DNA of 64,000 bases from Sanghuangporus weigelae (taxonomy: Eukaryota > Basidiomycota > Agaricomycetes > Hymenochaetales > Hymenochaetaceae). Shown here piece after piece: positions 35,403 to 47,339 of the stretch. Below the pieces are notes generated by a model that made no database searches, was not told the origin of the DNA, and saw only the letters and a list, made by a program, of their open reading frames with translations. How positions within the stretch are numbered: position 1 is the stretch's first letter; each line of letters starts with the position of its first letter. A program made the position numbers and the translations under genes. The stretch covers positions 1,736,001 to 1,800,000 of the forward strand of contig CP137324.1 of assembly GCA_033182465.1 (NCBI GenBank), written 5' to 3'.

Positions 35403-35993
35403 AGCCTTAGCATCCACTGGTGAGCTGGGCTGAACAAGTGTTTCTAGTTGTATGCACTATTCTAGACAGCATCTCCCAGCTCACCAGTGGATGCTGAGGC
35501 CCTTACTAGTGCACAAACCTAGTCTATTACACCTAAAATGAATTTACATGCATGAATCTGGCCTGTAAGAATTTTTCCTGGAGCCTGGGAGGCTAGGGGG
35601 AAATGATAAGTTTTAAGTAATTCAGACATGCCTTAAAGCAGCACATTCTGGTACACAATTCAACTCATACTCAGTCTTTAAATTCATTTTATAATCATAT
35701 TATTATTCTGGATAGCTTTGGGGAGGTGCTGGACCACCAGGGATCACAGAAAAAATTGCATATGCAAGGAAGAGGCAAAAAACGATATTGTTGCCATTTT
35801 GGAGTCCTTTTTTGCTCTATTTTCTCAATCATTTTTTCTAAATGAAAGCCCTTTCGAAAAGATGAGTTTAGCAACTTAGATGATGTGAAACCGTTGAGAT
35901 TTAGGTGAGATATGATTTTATCTGTGTTTTGAGGCTCTTATAGCGAGAAAAGTGGTGAAATCATGTGATTGCCAACAATTTTACAACTAGCTG
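35403..35993 (-). repeat. Foldback element M1, right arm plus centre (copy c)
   Basis: Contains the ~90 bp spacer with both short inverted repeats and the complete right arm ending CAACTAGCTG before a TA. The left arm is missing beyond the spacer. It abuts the Copia-like LTR remnant, which it appears to have interrupted. Confidence 0.82.
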
Positions 35994-35995
35994 TA

Positions 35996-36173
35996 ATAGT
36001 AGAGTAGAGGTTTCAATCAAAGGGGTACAGTTTCGATTGAAGATACAAAATAATTTTACTGAGGGACAATGCCCTGTATATATATCCTATCTACTAAATA
36101 CTACCGACTATCTATAACTACTAACTACAGCCTTTCTATTGGTCTAGACAACATATGTTTTCCGACACCAACA
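35996..36173 (-). mobile_element. Possible Copia-type LTR remnant
   Basis: Read on the minus strand it begins TGTTGGTGTCGGAAAAC, has GGATATATATACAGGG as a TATA-like box and runs to the M1c insertion point. Short length and the TGTTGG start fit Copia LTRs. No partner LTR or Copia gene is seen. Tentative. Confidence 0.35.
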
Positions 36174-36437
36174 CTCTACAGTTGTGTCGACACCAATACT
36201 TTCCACTAGTGTTAAATCACCATATCACTACCATACTAGGAAGGTCTGTTTGAATCTGAACACCCCGGTACTTCGAGAAGCTTCCTCCATGCTTCCTCCG
36301 ACTAGACCTCATTATCACATGTTAATCTCTCTTTATCTTTACCCTGCGATCCTTCTCTGTTCTTAGGTCAGGTCCACCTGATGGTTGCCAAGCCATTGCT
36401 TCTCTGGCACTCTGTTTCTGAGCTGAGCTTCTGCCGC

Positions 36438-37205
36438 TTAATTCACAATCGTGGGGAAGATAGTGATATCTGGGTTCGGGATTGGCAGCCCCTGCCTATC
36501 TTCTCCTAGCAGATGGATGTACTCCGCTACACTCCTTCTGTGCCTCACCACGACTTCAATGTCTGATAGTTGTAGTCTTGTGCCTGTCATTAGCTGTAGC
36601 CTCTGTTCAATATGCTCACAGCTAAACCATTTATTAACTGTAATTAACCCTGGCTCTGACGATCGCCAAGCCTGCATCAAGCGTTCTATCGCTTCTTCCA
36701 TTAGATGTTCAATGTTCGAGGGCAGCCAAAGGTAAACTGGCCAATCCACTTCCACTGCCATATGACTGCACAAGGTCTGGTGCCGATGCTGATTGATCCA
36801 AGCTCGCACCACGACCTTCAATGCATAGACATCCCTATCGCTGAGCCAAATGGATACCTCGTGATCATATGTGCTCATTCCACGGTTCAGTAATGGTTGG
36901 TCTTCTGTCCATTCTGAAGGTCTGTACTTATGCCAAATCTTGACATCGGCTGCCTCCCTTGTCTCTAACCGTTCCACAAAGTTCTTTATCAGCCACTCTG
37001 AGAGTACCCAGCTTTGTTGGTAGGCCAAGTAACAATTGGCGCACATCAAGTTCTCGTGTACAAATCTTCTAGTTGTATCACACCGATAATGTCTTCTTTG
37101 CAGGAGTTCCATATACCTCACAACATTCTTGTCTTCCATAGCTGCTAGACTGCATTCCGGCAGGGGAGTATGTCCGATGTGCATATTAGATAATCCTAAC
37201 TGCAA
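36438..37205 (-). CDS. Hypothetical protein, 255 residues
   Basis: Uninterrupted frame starting MQLGLSNMHIGHTPLPECSL. It contains FVHENLMCANCYLAYQQSWV, MSTYDHEVSIWLSDRDVYAL, VEVDWPVYLWLPSNIEHLME and RQGLPIPNPDITIFPTIVN. Trp/Tyr/His content and the absence of low complexity make it a credible protein, but no family is recognised. It lies between an LTR remnant and a truncated family A LTR. It may be a captured host gene or an element accessory gene. The start is the first ATG of the frame; upstream exons cannot be excluded. Confidence 0.5.
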   Translation of the reverse strand: MQLGLSNMHIGHTPLPECSLAAMEDKNVVRYMELLQRRHYRCDTTRRFVHENLMCANCYLAYQQSWVLSEWLIKNFVERLETREAADVKIWHKYRPSEWTEDQPLLNRGMSTYDHEVSIWLSDRDVYALKVVVRAWINQHRHQTLCSHMAVEVDWPVYLWLPSNIEHLMEEAIERLMQAWRSSEPGLITVNKWFSCEHIEQRLQLMTGTRLQLSDIEVVVRHRRSVAEYIHLLGEDRQGLPIPNPDITIFPTIVN

Positions 37206-37367
37206 ATCATTAGAGTTCTCCTGGTCTTCTTCAGATGATTCGCTACTTGGGAATCGCCTCTGCTGTTCTGTCTAAGCAGCCTTTCAAAATAATCCTGATT
37301 TGGCTACATAATACGGTGTGTAAAATGTCTTAGCCTACGCCGCATTAGGTAACCACAATTTTTGTAA

Positions 37368-38827
37368 CACAATCCTAGCAGGCTAGGGCATTCGATCCTA
37401 TAGAGAGTGAGCGAGAACAAATCAGGGTAACCAAACAAAGAAGGGTGATCCAGAAGACTTCCCTGAGGTAGACCAAGACTACGGCCTACTCTACGGGACC
37501 GGCGATCAATCAGAATCGGTCTGCTGGAACAGTCGGGGTAAACTGTTGGAGGGACAGGATGTGAATGAGTGTCTAGGTCCGTGCTCCTGTGACCGAGTAG
37601 GGGCAAACTATCTAAAAAGAGGAAAGGGGGGAGTGAATACACATAGGCAGGATGTAATACTCAACGATCAACTAGGGAGACAGTCTGGACACACTGCGGT
37701 GAGCCAAGTGAATACTTCGGTGACTTGATCACCTCGAAGATTAGGTTGATGGAGAAAGAAGACAAGCTGAGAGTATCCGAGTCACTCCCAGGACGTCCAG
37801 ACTAGTCTAAACAATGAAGATGAGATACCCAAAGGGGGTGCTATGAGCTTCTACGAGTGACAGAGTTAGTTGGGACAATCTAAGAGGCTTTGGAACAGAA
37901 GATGTGTGCACTGAACAGATCTCTAGTATTCGCTATCTAAAAACTATGATATCTGGGTGGGTTTTATAGACTATGTGGGTCCAAAACATGTACAAAACAA
38001 GTGATCTGGGTCTGAGGGAGGATCGTGATAAGACATGAGGTGAAATGCAATAAAACCACAACAAGGAGCGTGAAACCAACAAGACAGAAGTCTAGTGGAC
38101 TATAAGAAACTGTGAAACAGAATGAAATCATAGCAAGGAGTGTGGAACTGATGCAATAAGGGTCAGGTGGACTGCAAGGAATTGTGAAACAACATAAAAA
38201 CTGTCCAGGAAGGGTCCTCCGAATGGTGCAATCAAGTCGGTAAACAAACTGGACGGAGTGATCAAACAGATGTACCAATCGGCAAACTCCGATCGGAAGT
38301 CCAAACTTTGGAGGCCACTTCGGCAATGTCTGAATAACGGAGCGCCCCTCGTGGAACGTCTAGGGTGAAGGTACACAACCGTTCAGTACCTCAAAACAAG
38401 TCGGAGCGGTCCCTGGCAGTGTGAAACGTTGATGAGAAGATCTAGGGGCCTATCAGGAGTCTGGGACCAGTCTTTGGAGTGCCGATATCTGCTTGGGTGA
38501 CTGAGGCGGTGGTCGGCGAGTGGTAGTGTGACAAAGTATAGACATTGAAATATGGTGTGGCGCCTACGGCGCAGTACTAGCAGGTCTTTAGGGTCTTGGA
38601 AGGTGACATATATGCAGGAGAAGGTGAAATGGCATGAACCAAAATATGTATGAAGTCTTGGGCACATTCTAAGGTATAGTGGAGCACTCAGAAGGATCGA
38701 ATCAAGTTGTATATACTTCTCACAACTATTGGAGTCACTCGAGCAGCTGATGCACCAGTGTGTTAGACACTAGTGAAGTATGTACAATACTTGTTCACTA
38801 ACGCATAGAATAGCAGTGTGCATTACA
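37368..38827 (-). mobile_element. Family A LTR copy A3, incomplete
   Basis: Minus-strand family A LTR beginning TGTAATGCACACTGC at 38827 and continuing to the conserved CCTAGCAGGCTAGGG region near 37370. It is incomplete at its 3' end. It is more divergent from A1/A2 than they are from each other, so it is older. A family B LTR fragment abuts its 5' end. Confidence 0.8.
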
Positions 38828-38928
38828 CCGTGATAGCTGGCTTGGTTACTGGTCACATTTGGAAAGCCGATCATGTAGATCTGCTGATTGCATCGATCCT
38901 GATGTAAGATTTTGAGCAGATCCTTTCA
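38828..38928 (-). mobile_element. Family B LTR fragment B3
   Basis: About 100 bp matching the TGAAAGGATC end of B1/B2 (minus orientation), wedged between A3 and the incomplete E copy at 38929. A relic only. Confidence 0.75.
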
Positions 38929-40099
38929 CCTACTTACTCACTGAACGTCAGAGTAGTAGAGGCATATCAGAGATGGCAAAGGCAAATAGAATAATGAGTC
39001 AAGCAAGAGGAGATGTCAAGGATAATATATAGTCAAGGGGGAGGCTCAGTACATGAGGGGAGACTCAGAGTGAGGGATATCTTGAACTCTGACGCTCGGT
39101 CTGGTCTATGCTCTACTACCTGCTAAACTAATATAAGCTCTATATATACTCTGCTGCTGTCACCGACACATCCTACTGTCTGACAACATCTTCTGAGTCA
39201 TCTGAGCCATCAAGGGCCATCACTGGAGCACCCAGGTGAAATCTGAAAGCAGCAACGTGAGGGAGGCATCCAATAATATAGAATATCGAGTATCTGCAAT
39301 AATATGAGCACCAGTGGAGTTAGGCTTGGTAGCGCAAGTCAGTAGCTTGGCATGCCAATATACCATATGCCTACCTTCCATACATGGTCTAATGGGGGCC
39401 ATCACATTGGGGGAAAGTTGAGAAATGTCAGAGCCAATGATCGGAGGCTAATATCACATATATGAGACAAAGGGCACATCAGTCAGTGTCCCTGAGGAGT
39501 TCAATGCATCGGTGGCACTCAATACAGAGTGTGAAAAATCCTTAGTGACTAATATGAGTGGCTGGAGTGGCAGTGCTGTAGAGGACTGCCGGACTGGTGG
39601 CAGATATGTTGTAATAAGACATGTAAGCACATATGACAATATATAGCTCCTAGATAATGGGAGACTGCTTGGTAAGCTGTAGGAGGCATCGGCGAGAGTA
39701 CCTGAGGATGTCTGAGTGTCTGCTGCATTGATCAGTACCATGGGGGGCCAACTCAGAGGCATCCAGAGTCACTGCAAGGCAGTATGTACGGTAAATTGTA
39801 AGATTAGCAGCCTGTAGTCACTGAGAGATGTATCCTATAGTGCCTAGTGCTGAGTAGGAGTTGTCGGGGGACATGTCTGAGTGTCGGAGAGCCATTGGTG
39901 GATTGATCTGGGCCTTAGGAGGGTGCCGCAGGACAGTACATGTGCTGGAATTAATGGAAACGTACTCAAATGGTGTCTTGAGTGCAGTAGGAGTATGCCC
40001 TCACACTTTGAGGTATAGGCAGCACTGGGATATAGTATCTGCAGTCGGAGGGAGTCATAGTATGAGTGTGCTGGCACAGAAGGGGCCAGTGCACTACAA
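38929..40099 (-). mobile_element. Family E LTR copy E3a, incomplete
   Basis: Minus-strand family E LTR: starts TGTAGTGCACTGGCC at 40099 and is recognisable past the TATATATAGAGCTT box to about 38929. Incomplete and old. Confidence 0.78.
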
Positions 40100-40302
40100 C
40101 GCCACTGGTCTCTATGACGCACTACTCCATCAGCGCTGCTTCCAGGTCACTTCACCCACTCCATAGGTCCTCTTGCGAGGTCCAGTAGATAAGGTTTGGC
40201 CATCTCTTTTACCCCCTCGAACCTTAACATTACTGGTACCTCTCTGTGGTTAAACACTACTACCTTTAATATCATCTAGAAGAGTCTGATTGTCTACAAT
40301 GG

Positions 40303-42268
40303 TGTAGGGTTGGTTTGGGTATCTGAAGGTGCTACAGATGTCCATCCTACTAAGGGTGCTGAGTGTATGAAGAAACCTCTAGAAATGAGATACCAATGCT
40401 ATCAGACTCTAAACCTTACTACCTAGCAGATTCCAGGAACCATTGGAGACATGATGAAGGGGTCTAGAGATGCTGTAGGGTAAAAGGAATGAGCTAAGAG
40501 GGCCACTGCTCAGAAGAGGGGAACACAGGAGTGCACCGAAAGGGTGTAAACTCAATTGCAAGATGACAAAGAGTGTATAAAATGAATATAAGTGATAAAA
40601 TGGAGTGAGTAGCTGGAGAAGATGCTGCTCGGTCATCTGATAGGATGCCTAGACTGCTGCAGGGTCATCAACATTGAATAAGGAGTGCTGGAACAAAGAG
40701 AAGGCCACACAAATCTGCCGAAGTAGCGTAAACTTGATAGGCAAGAGGTAGAGACCATATAAGATAAATATATAGGATAAGCTGAAGTAAAAGGCTGAAA
40801 AGGATGCTGCAGGAGAGTCTGGTAGAAAGCCTAGGTCACCAAATATCTAAATAGTCGCTGACATCAAATAGAGAGGCACTGGACAGGTATAAAGTGGTGG
40901 GGAGGAAGCTTAGAGTTAAATCCTGAGCTCCTACTCACTTATTGAATGTTAGGGCAGCAGAGGCGTATTAGAGGTGGCGAAGGCAAGTAGAATGATAAGT
41001 CAAGCAAAAGGAGGTGTGAAGGATAGTATATAGTCAAGGGGGAGGCTCAGTACATAAGGAGAGACTCAGAGTGAGAGATATCTCAAACTCTGATGCTGTC
41101 TATTAATGTACACTATAATCTTTGTGTTATGCTATCAACTAATACATGCTCTATTTATACTCTACTGCTCTCGCTGATGAGTTCTACTGTCTGACAACAT
41201 CTTCTAAGTCATTGGGCTTGCTAAGAGATGCTGCTAGACATCTAAGAGTTATCTGCAAGTGGCAATATAAGAGTGGGGCATCCATAGCATAGAATATTGA
41301 GTATCTACAATAATACGGGTGCCGGCAGAGTTGGGCTTGGTGGCACAAGTCAGTGGCTTGGCACACTAATGTACCACATACCTACCTTCCATACATGATC
41401 TAATGGGGGCCGCCATATTGGGGAGAAATTAGAAAACATTGGAACCAATGATTGGAGGCTAATATTATATATATAAGACAAGAGATGCATCAGTCAGTGT
41501 CCCTGAGGTGTCTGATGCATTGGCGGCACTCAATACAGTGTGTAGGTGATCACTGGTGACTAATATCAGTGGCTAGAGTGGCAGTGCTGCAGGGGGGTGC
41601 TGGATCAGCATCAGACACATAGTAATGAGGTTATCAGCGATGTGTATGCACAGATGACAATGGATAACTTCATAGGCTATGGGGGACTGCTTGATAAGCT
41701 GTAGGAAGCATTGGCAAGGGCACCTGAGGATGTTTGAGTGTCCGCCACACTGGTCAGAGCTATGGGAGGCTGCCTCAGAGGTATCCAAAGTTGCCACGGG
41801 GCCTAACGTATAATGAATTGTATGATCAATGGTCCATAGTCACTGGGGGATATGTCCTACATTAGGAAAACAGTCCAAACTACTCACAGCTATCCACAAC
41901 TACCAAAGCTACTCACCACTATAGGCTGCTATGTAGTGGCCTATAGTGGTGAGTAACTGTGATAGCTGTAGATAGCTGTGGGTAGTTTGGACTGTTTTCC
42001 TGATATATAGTGTCTGGTGCTAGGTAGAAGTCCTCAGTGAATCTGTCTAGGTGTTAGGGAGCCATCAGCGGATCGATCTGGGCCTTAGGAGGGTACCATG
42101 ATATAGTATGTATACTAGAATCAATGAAAACATGCTCGAATGATGCCTGTAGTGTAATAAAAATGTGCTCTTGTATACTGAGGTGTAAGCAGTGCTAGGA
42201 TATAGTATCTGCAGTAAGAGGGAGCTATAGTATGAGTGTCCTGGCACAGGAGGGGCCAGGGCACTACC
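40303..42268 (-). mobile_element. Family E LTR copy E3b with nested small MITE
   Basis: Near full-length family E LTR (about 1.82 kb without the nested MITE). Flanks ATGG and ACGG fit a 4-bp target duplication with one transition. It carries MITE M2 at 41862-42003. More decayed than E1, hence older. Confidence 0.78.
41862..42003. mobile_element. Small palindromic MITE M2 (copy a)
   Basis: 142 bp with long inverted repeats: starts TTAGGAAAACAGTCCAAAC and ends GTTTGGACTGTTTTCCTGA. It interrupts the E LTR. A related half copy ends at 55479. Confidence 0.82.
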
Positions 42269-42271
42269 ACG

Positions 42272-43570
42272 GTACTTTTTATATCTTCAATAGAGTTCTA
42301 TTGAATTTAGCTCACAATGAAATTTAGAGAGAAATAAGCATATATGTCTGTATAAGTAGTTTTTCATCAATAAAATCTTGCTGTAAAGAAAGGATCCATT
42401 TTGCACAGCACTAATTACTTGTGGATTCGGGCATAGGAGTCTTAGTGGTCTCATAAATGTCCTATGGAACTTCTTTATTGCTTCCATCCTCAGCCTAGGT
42501 GATTTTGGCCAGAGCATCTTTTTTTTTTGAGACTATCTGCAAATGGCATGTATATCAACAGTTGGCTTACCTCTGTGTCTCTCTAAAATCTGCTCCCATA
42601 ATGGATGTCTTTTCTCTAAGGCACCCAATATTTCTTTTTATTTTCCAGCTTTCTTTGTGTCAGGGTGGTCGTCTGAGTAAACTATTGATTGCTTGTGGCC
42701 ACAAGTATCTAGCTTACTGTCTTTCGGTACTGGGCCATTGAGTAAAATTGTTGTATTTCGAAGCTTCAGCTAAGCTCCCCCAGATCTAACGTTCATTTTA
42801 TTTACATTGAGGGCATCTGGGGTGAATCCTTCATGAGCAGAGGAACAGTCAAATAAAAAAACATCAACGGTTCTAAGATGCAAGTATTTGAATATTTCAA
42901 TGGCTCTCTTGATTTACTTCAAGTTGTTCTAAGTCCCACCATTTATCATGATTCTTCCTCAGGTAGATTAAGATGTATATGTCTGATATTTGAAGTTAAC
43001 ACTTAGGTGGGAGTCATTTTTGTTCTTTCAGTTGCTTAAGAGTAAGTGAAAGCCTTCCTATGAGAGATTTCTCACACAGGAAGCCTAATATATGTATCAA
43101 ATGACTGTGGCCCTTCTGTCATAAAATTCTCTAGCCTGTCATCAGCCAGAGCTCCCAGTCTTGATCATTCACATGAAAAATTGATTCATCTTAAGTAATC
43201 AAGACATGCTTCTTCACACCAGGTGGTAAGTTTGGTGGTAAGTTTGGTGAGATTGGTTCCAGTGTCTTGTCATTGTATGTACACATAAATCTATGTAAAC
43301 TTGTCAGTAAAGTATTTGTGATGAATGAAAGATATCATCTGTCCAGTTCTCAATCTTTGCTGTTGAGTCCTGTTCGTACATATAATTGTCAAAATTACTT
43401 AATCTCCATGACAAGAATCAACTAAAGAACATGGCTCACCTTTCAAATTCCTTCATTTTCTTGAGGAATGTCTTGTGAGACACCACCACATTGGGTCTCT
43501 TGTACCCATCAATGTATACCCCTTTCTTGGCACCATAGACCATGTATACAAGCCTACATAGTCATTTACA
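42272..43570 (-). pseudogene. Decayed Tc1/mariner-like DDE transposase gene
   Basis: Minus-strand coding-like fragments in order: KGVYIDGYKRPNVVVSHKTF then LKKMKEFE (near 43.5 kb); VFDCSSAHEGFTPDALNVNK (near 42.8 kb), matching a DDE second-Asp region of the FDxSSAHxxxAPDALNxxKMN type I recall from mushroom genomes; and LFLSKFHCELNSIEL (near 42.3 kb), matching FLPKFHCELNPIExxW with the final catalytic Glu. The frame shifts and stops many times over 1.3 kb, so it is inactive. The family normally supplies transposase for TA-targeting elements, so it or a relative may have moved M1 and M2. Confidence 0.75.
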
Positions 43571-43677
43571 TATAGTGGAGATTGCTATTTTTAAACCCAG
43601 ATGCTTATTTGGATTAAGACTCAGAAAAACTTCTTTCAAGAAGTAGCTGCGAAGCTTTCTTGGTTTGACTTCACCGG

Positions 43678-43832
43678 TGTAGCGCACAGCACTATCCTGA
43701 GCATCAGCGGACCTTTCAGTACATATCTTCCCAGTGTCCAACACACTAGTACAACACCTTCTAGAGACTCTAACAGTCCCAAGGAGTATATATGACCTTT
43801 GCAATCTGTACCGAGCAGTCTAACACACCTTA
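43678..43832 (+). mobile_element. Family A LTR fragment A6
   Basis: About 155 bp matching the 5' end of family A LTRs (TGTAGCGCACAGCAC), ended by the foldback element M1d. Family A sequence does not resume beyond that element. Confidence 0.75.
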
Positions 43833-44914
43833 CAGCTAGTTGCAAAATTGTTGGCAATCACGTGATTTCACCACTTTTCTGCCATGAGAACCTCAAAACA
43901 CAGATAAAATCATATCTCACCCAAATCTCAATGGTTTCACATCATCTAAGTTGCTTAATTCATCTTTTCGAAAGGGCTTTTGCTTAGGAAAAACTATCGA
44001 GAAAATAGAGCAAAAAAGGACCTCAAAATGGCGAAAATATCGTTTTTTGCCTCTTCCTTGCATGTGCATTTTTTTCTGTGATCCCTGCTGGTCCAGCACC
44101 TCCCCAAAGTTATCCAGAATGATAATATGATTATAAAATGAATTTACAGACTGAGTTTGAGTTGAATTGTGTACCAGAATGTGCTACTTTAAGGCATGCC
44201 TAAATTACTCAAAACTCATCATTTCCCCCCAGCCTCCCAGGCTCCAGGAAAAATTCTTACAGGCCAGATTCATGCATGTAAATTCATTTTAGGTATAATA
44301 GACTAGGTTTGTGTACTAGCTAGGGCCTCAGCATCTACTGGTGAGCTGGGGAGATGCTGTCTAGAATAGTACATACAACTAGAAACACTTGTTCAGCCCA
44401 GCTCACCAGTGGATGCTGAGGCCCTAGCTAGTGCACAAACCTAGTCTATTATATCTAAAATGAATTTACATGCATGAATCTAGCCTGTAAGAATTTTTCC
44501 TGGAGCCTGGGAGGCTGGGGGGAAATGATGAGTTTTGAGTAATTTAGGCATGCCTTAAAGTAGCACATTCTGGTACACAATTCAACTCAAACTCAGTCTG
44601 TAAATTCATTTTATAATCATATTATCATTCTGGATAGCTTTGGGGAGGTGCTGGACCAGCAGGGATCACAGAAAAAATTGCATATGCAAGAAAGAGGCAA
44701 AAAACAATATTTTCGCCATTTTGGGGTCCTTTTTTGCTCTATTTTCTCGATCGTTTTTCCTAAGCGAAAGCCCTTTCGAAAAGATGAATTTAGCAACTTA
44801 GATAATGTGAAACCGTTGAGATTTGGGTGAGATATGATTTTATCTGTGTTTTGAGGTTCTCATGTCAGAAAAGTGGTGAAATCACGTGATTGCCAACAAT
44901 TTTGCAACTAGCTG
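43833..44914. mobile_element. Foldback/MITE element M1, complete palindromic copy (d)
   Basis: 1082 bp, with the same terminal CAGCTAGTTGCAAAATTG and complement, TA on both sides, and the same spacer as copy b but inverted in orientation. The two arms are very similar, suggesting recent activity. No coding capacity. Confidence 0.9.
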
Positions 44915-45079
44915 TAATTATGTGAAATATTTCATGTTTGTTTCTTGATAGAACTTGACATAACAATAAGGATTTAGATTCGGATTAGGAAAACAAAGAG
45001 ATTTCAGATAATGTCGTGTGAGAAACACATAAAAAGATTTCAAGTTCTTTTTATTGTTCAAAGAAAAAATAAGTTTGAC

Positions 45080-46470
45080 TCTCAGTGGGCGATTGGCACA
45101 CAATCAGAGGGCAATAGGAAGGAAGCCACCTTTGGATCTGTAACATTGACACAGTAGCGATGCTCGAATTCACGATTATTGATACCATTTTAATGCTCTG
45201 TCTCTCAATGAAAGTCCCATCCATGCCATCTTTGCCATAGACAAACTGTATAAGATCACTCAACGAATTCCAAACAGTCCCGTCATGACGTACCATGGTC
45301 TTCTAGAGCCTTGACAAGCCGCTGTTAGATGTAGCCAATCTCTGCCGTCTTGACAGTCGTGTCAATTAATCTCTTGCGAACCACCATAGTGTGAAAGAAG
45401 AACTCTTGTAGTGTCAATCCACACAAGTAGGAATTCTCAATGAAACCCCGCACCTCTAGACTGAAATCATCCTTTGTGAAGTGCGATAGTGTTCAATGTC
45501 TGAAACCGAATGGGATGCGCTTCCCTTCTACAGATTGCTGACTGATGCAAACAGACACCAGCGGCTACCATCTGCTTGACATTATTGTCCTCTTTGAGGT
45601 TCTCCTGAGCATATTGACCAGAGGAATCACGAGCCAAATTAAGCTCCCGTTCGACTTGACTCTCAAAGGAATTGTAGATAGTCATACCCGGAGCTGCTTT
45701 CTGGTGATCTATGACTGCATCTCCTATGACTCTGGCAACATTCTGTTTCTACATCTTAATCTGCTCCGTGATGTATGGCATTGTTTTTCAGTCTGCAACC
45801 GTATCGTCAATACCGATACTGAATTTATTGTGAAACAGTCAATAATTGACGATATTCTGCAGACCCATAAAGAGTGTTCGTGTAGCTTCAGGACCTTTCT
45901 CTCAGGAAACAGTGTGCGTTAGGCCGCTCTGGGATGTGCCAATGGTCTTCTTTCTCAACAATACCAAAGCTGATCTTGCCATTCTCAATCAGTATGCCTT
46001 CATCGAAGACCGGACTCCATGACTTGTTCTCGAGCGACTGGAAAACATTGATCCCATGCAGAATTATCATGCTAAGAATTTGCTTGCCCATCCATAAAGG
46101 TTTGGGTTTCAAAGTGGTTGGTGTTGGGATCGTGCTGTCCCAATTTGGTACCCAAAGCAGTATATTCTGTACTTATTGCCAATCAAAGAAATAATTGCAC
46201 AAGGTGAAGTTGCGAATACCACAAAGAGTGTTCTGCACAATGACATCGATAACGGGCTTCTTTGCTTGGGGTGAAATGATCTGCCTGGGAACCCATTCTA
46301 TTTGACTGAGCTCGGCCCAAGTCTCCTCACTCTGGGGGACACTACATGAAGATGAGAAACTACAGCACAAGGTAGCAGTGATGTGATGTACTGCATGTTC
46401 ATTTCATCACCTTCGAAGTTGGCATTGTACAGAGGAGTGACAGAAAGATTGAGACAAAAGGCTAAATAAA
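45080..46470 (-). pseudogene. RPB1 (RNA polymerase II largest subunit) pseudogene, central part, intron retained
   Basis: Minus-strand segments in RPB1 order: a degenerate [10 protein letters not shown] active-site loop; [124 protein letters not shown]; and a [14 protein letters not shown] / [13 protein letters not shown] end. This corresponds to roughly residues 470-850 of RPB1. A ~50 bp GT-AG intron still sits after the active-site loop, so the copy is of genomic DNA and not reverse-transcribed. Several stops and a changed active-site Asp show it is dead. The true RPB1 gene must lie elsewhere. Confidence 0.9.
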
Positions 46471-46880
46471 ATTGGTCAGAGTTCAGACATGAACATATAG
46501 GTTAAGCATGCACTTGAATAGGGCATTAGTCGGACCCTGTGACACATCATAGACATTTTGTGCAACCATGGCTGTCGGTTAAAGAGGACATAACTGAGTT
46601 GATAGACAAATTAGACTAGATCAACTGCTACTGAAGGGCAAAGTTACTCTCCGTTCTTTAAATGCCTTTCAACAACTCATCCATACTGAAGAAATATATC
46701 CATATGTTTATTGTACCAAAGATCTATACGCTTTCCGGTATCTTGAATCACTGCTGTGGATGCATACGCATCCGCATTTTTGGTGACTTTCCTACAATCA
46801 CATGATAGAGTTTACAATATACTGTATAGTACTTTCTGGTTATGCTGACCTTCTGAATTTGCACTTTTATAACAGGTAGC
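46471..46880. other. Unassigned sequence upstream of the RPB1 copy
   Basis: No recognisable gene. It might hold further decayed RPB1 sequence, but no motif is readable. Confidence 0.35.
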
Positions 46881-46883
46881 TTA

Positions 46884-47336
46884 GGCCCTGATCGATAAAA
46901 AAAATAACAGGTGGATAAGGGTGGATAACTAGATAACAAGTTAACAACGTGGGATCCGGCATTTTCCCTCTTTATTTGTTCCTATTTGTTCAGATAGTAT
47001 AATCATCACTTCCATAATGTTCCGGTACCAAAATGGCAGGGATCTGCCTCAATCATACATTTGCAATAAATCATCCAGTTGGGATATGTAGACTTTGACT
47101 TGCATACTGACAGAGTAAAGCTACTTTTATTATTACCAAGTAATTCTAAGTCACTATCAGCTGTTGGGACATGTAACTTCTAAATGTGGCAAGTGTGTTG
47201 ATCACATTTGTAATCCAGTGATCAGCAGATGCCGAGTGCTGCCGACTAAATTACCTCACAACAGGTAGCCTTCGAGTTGCATGATCTTAATCTTTAGATA
47301 AGCTATCTGCCGTTATTTTTTTTACCGATCAGGCCC
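46884..47336. mobile_element. Tourist-like MITE (PIF/Harbinger type) with TTA target duplication
   Basis: 453 bp with ~27 bp imperfect terminal inverted repeats: starts GGCCCTGATCGATAAAAAAA, and its other end is the complement of GGGCCTGATCGGTAAAAAAA. It is flanked by TTA on each side (46881-46883 and 47337-47339). GGSCC-type termini and a 3-bp TTA duplication are the hallmarks of PIF/Harbinger MITEs. No coding capacity. Confidence 0.88.
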
Positions 47337-47339
47337 TTA

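Noticed and set aside
36438-37205. Assigning the 255-codon frame to a Copia element
   Set aside because: It lies beside a possible Copia-type LTR, but carries no Copia motif, so it is left as hypothetical.
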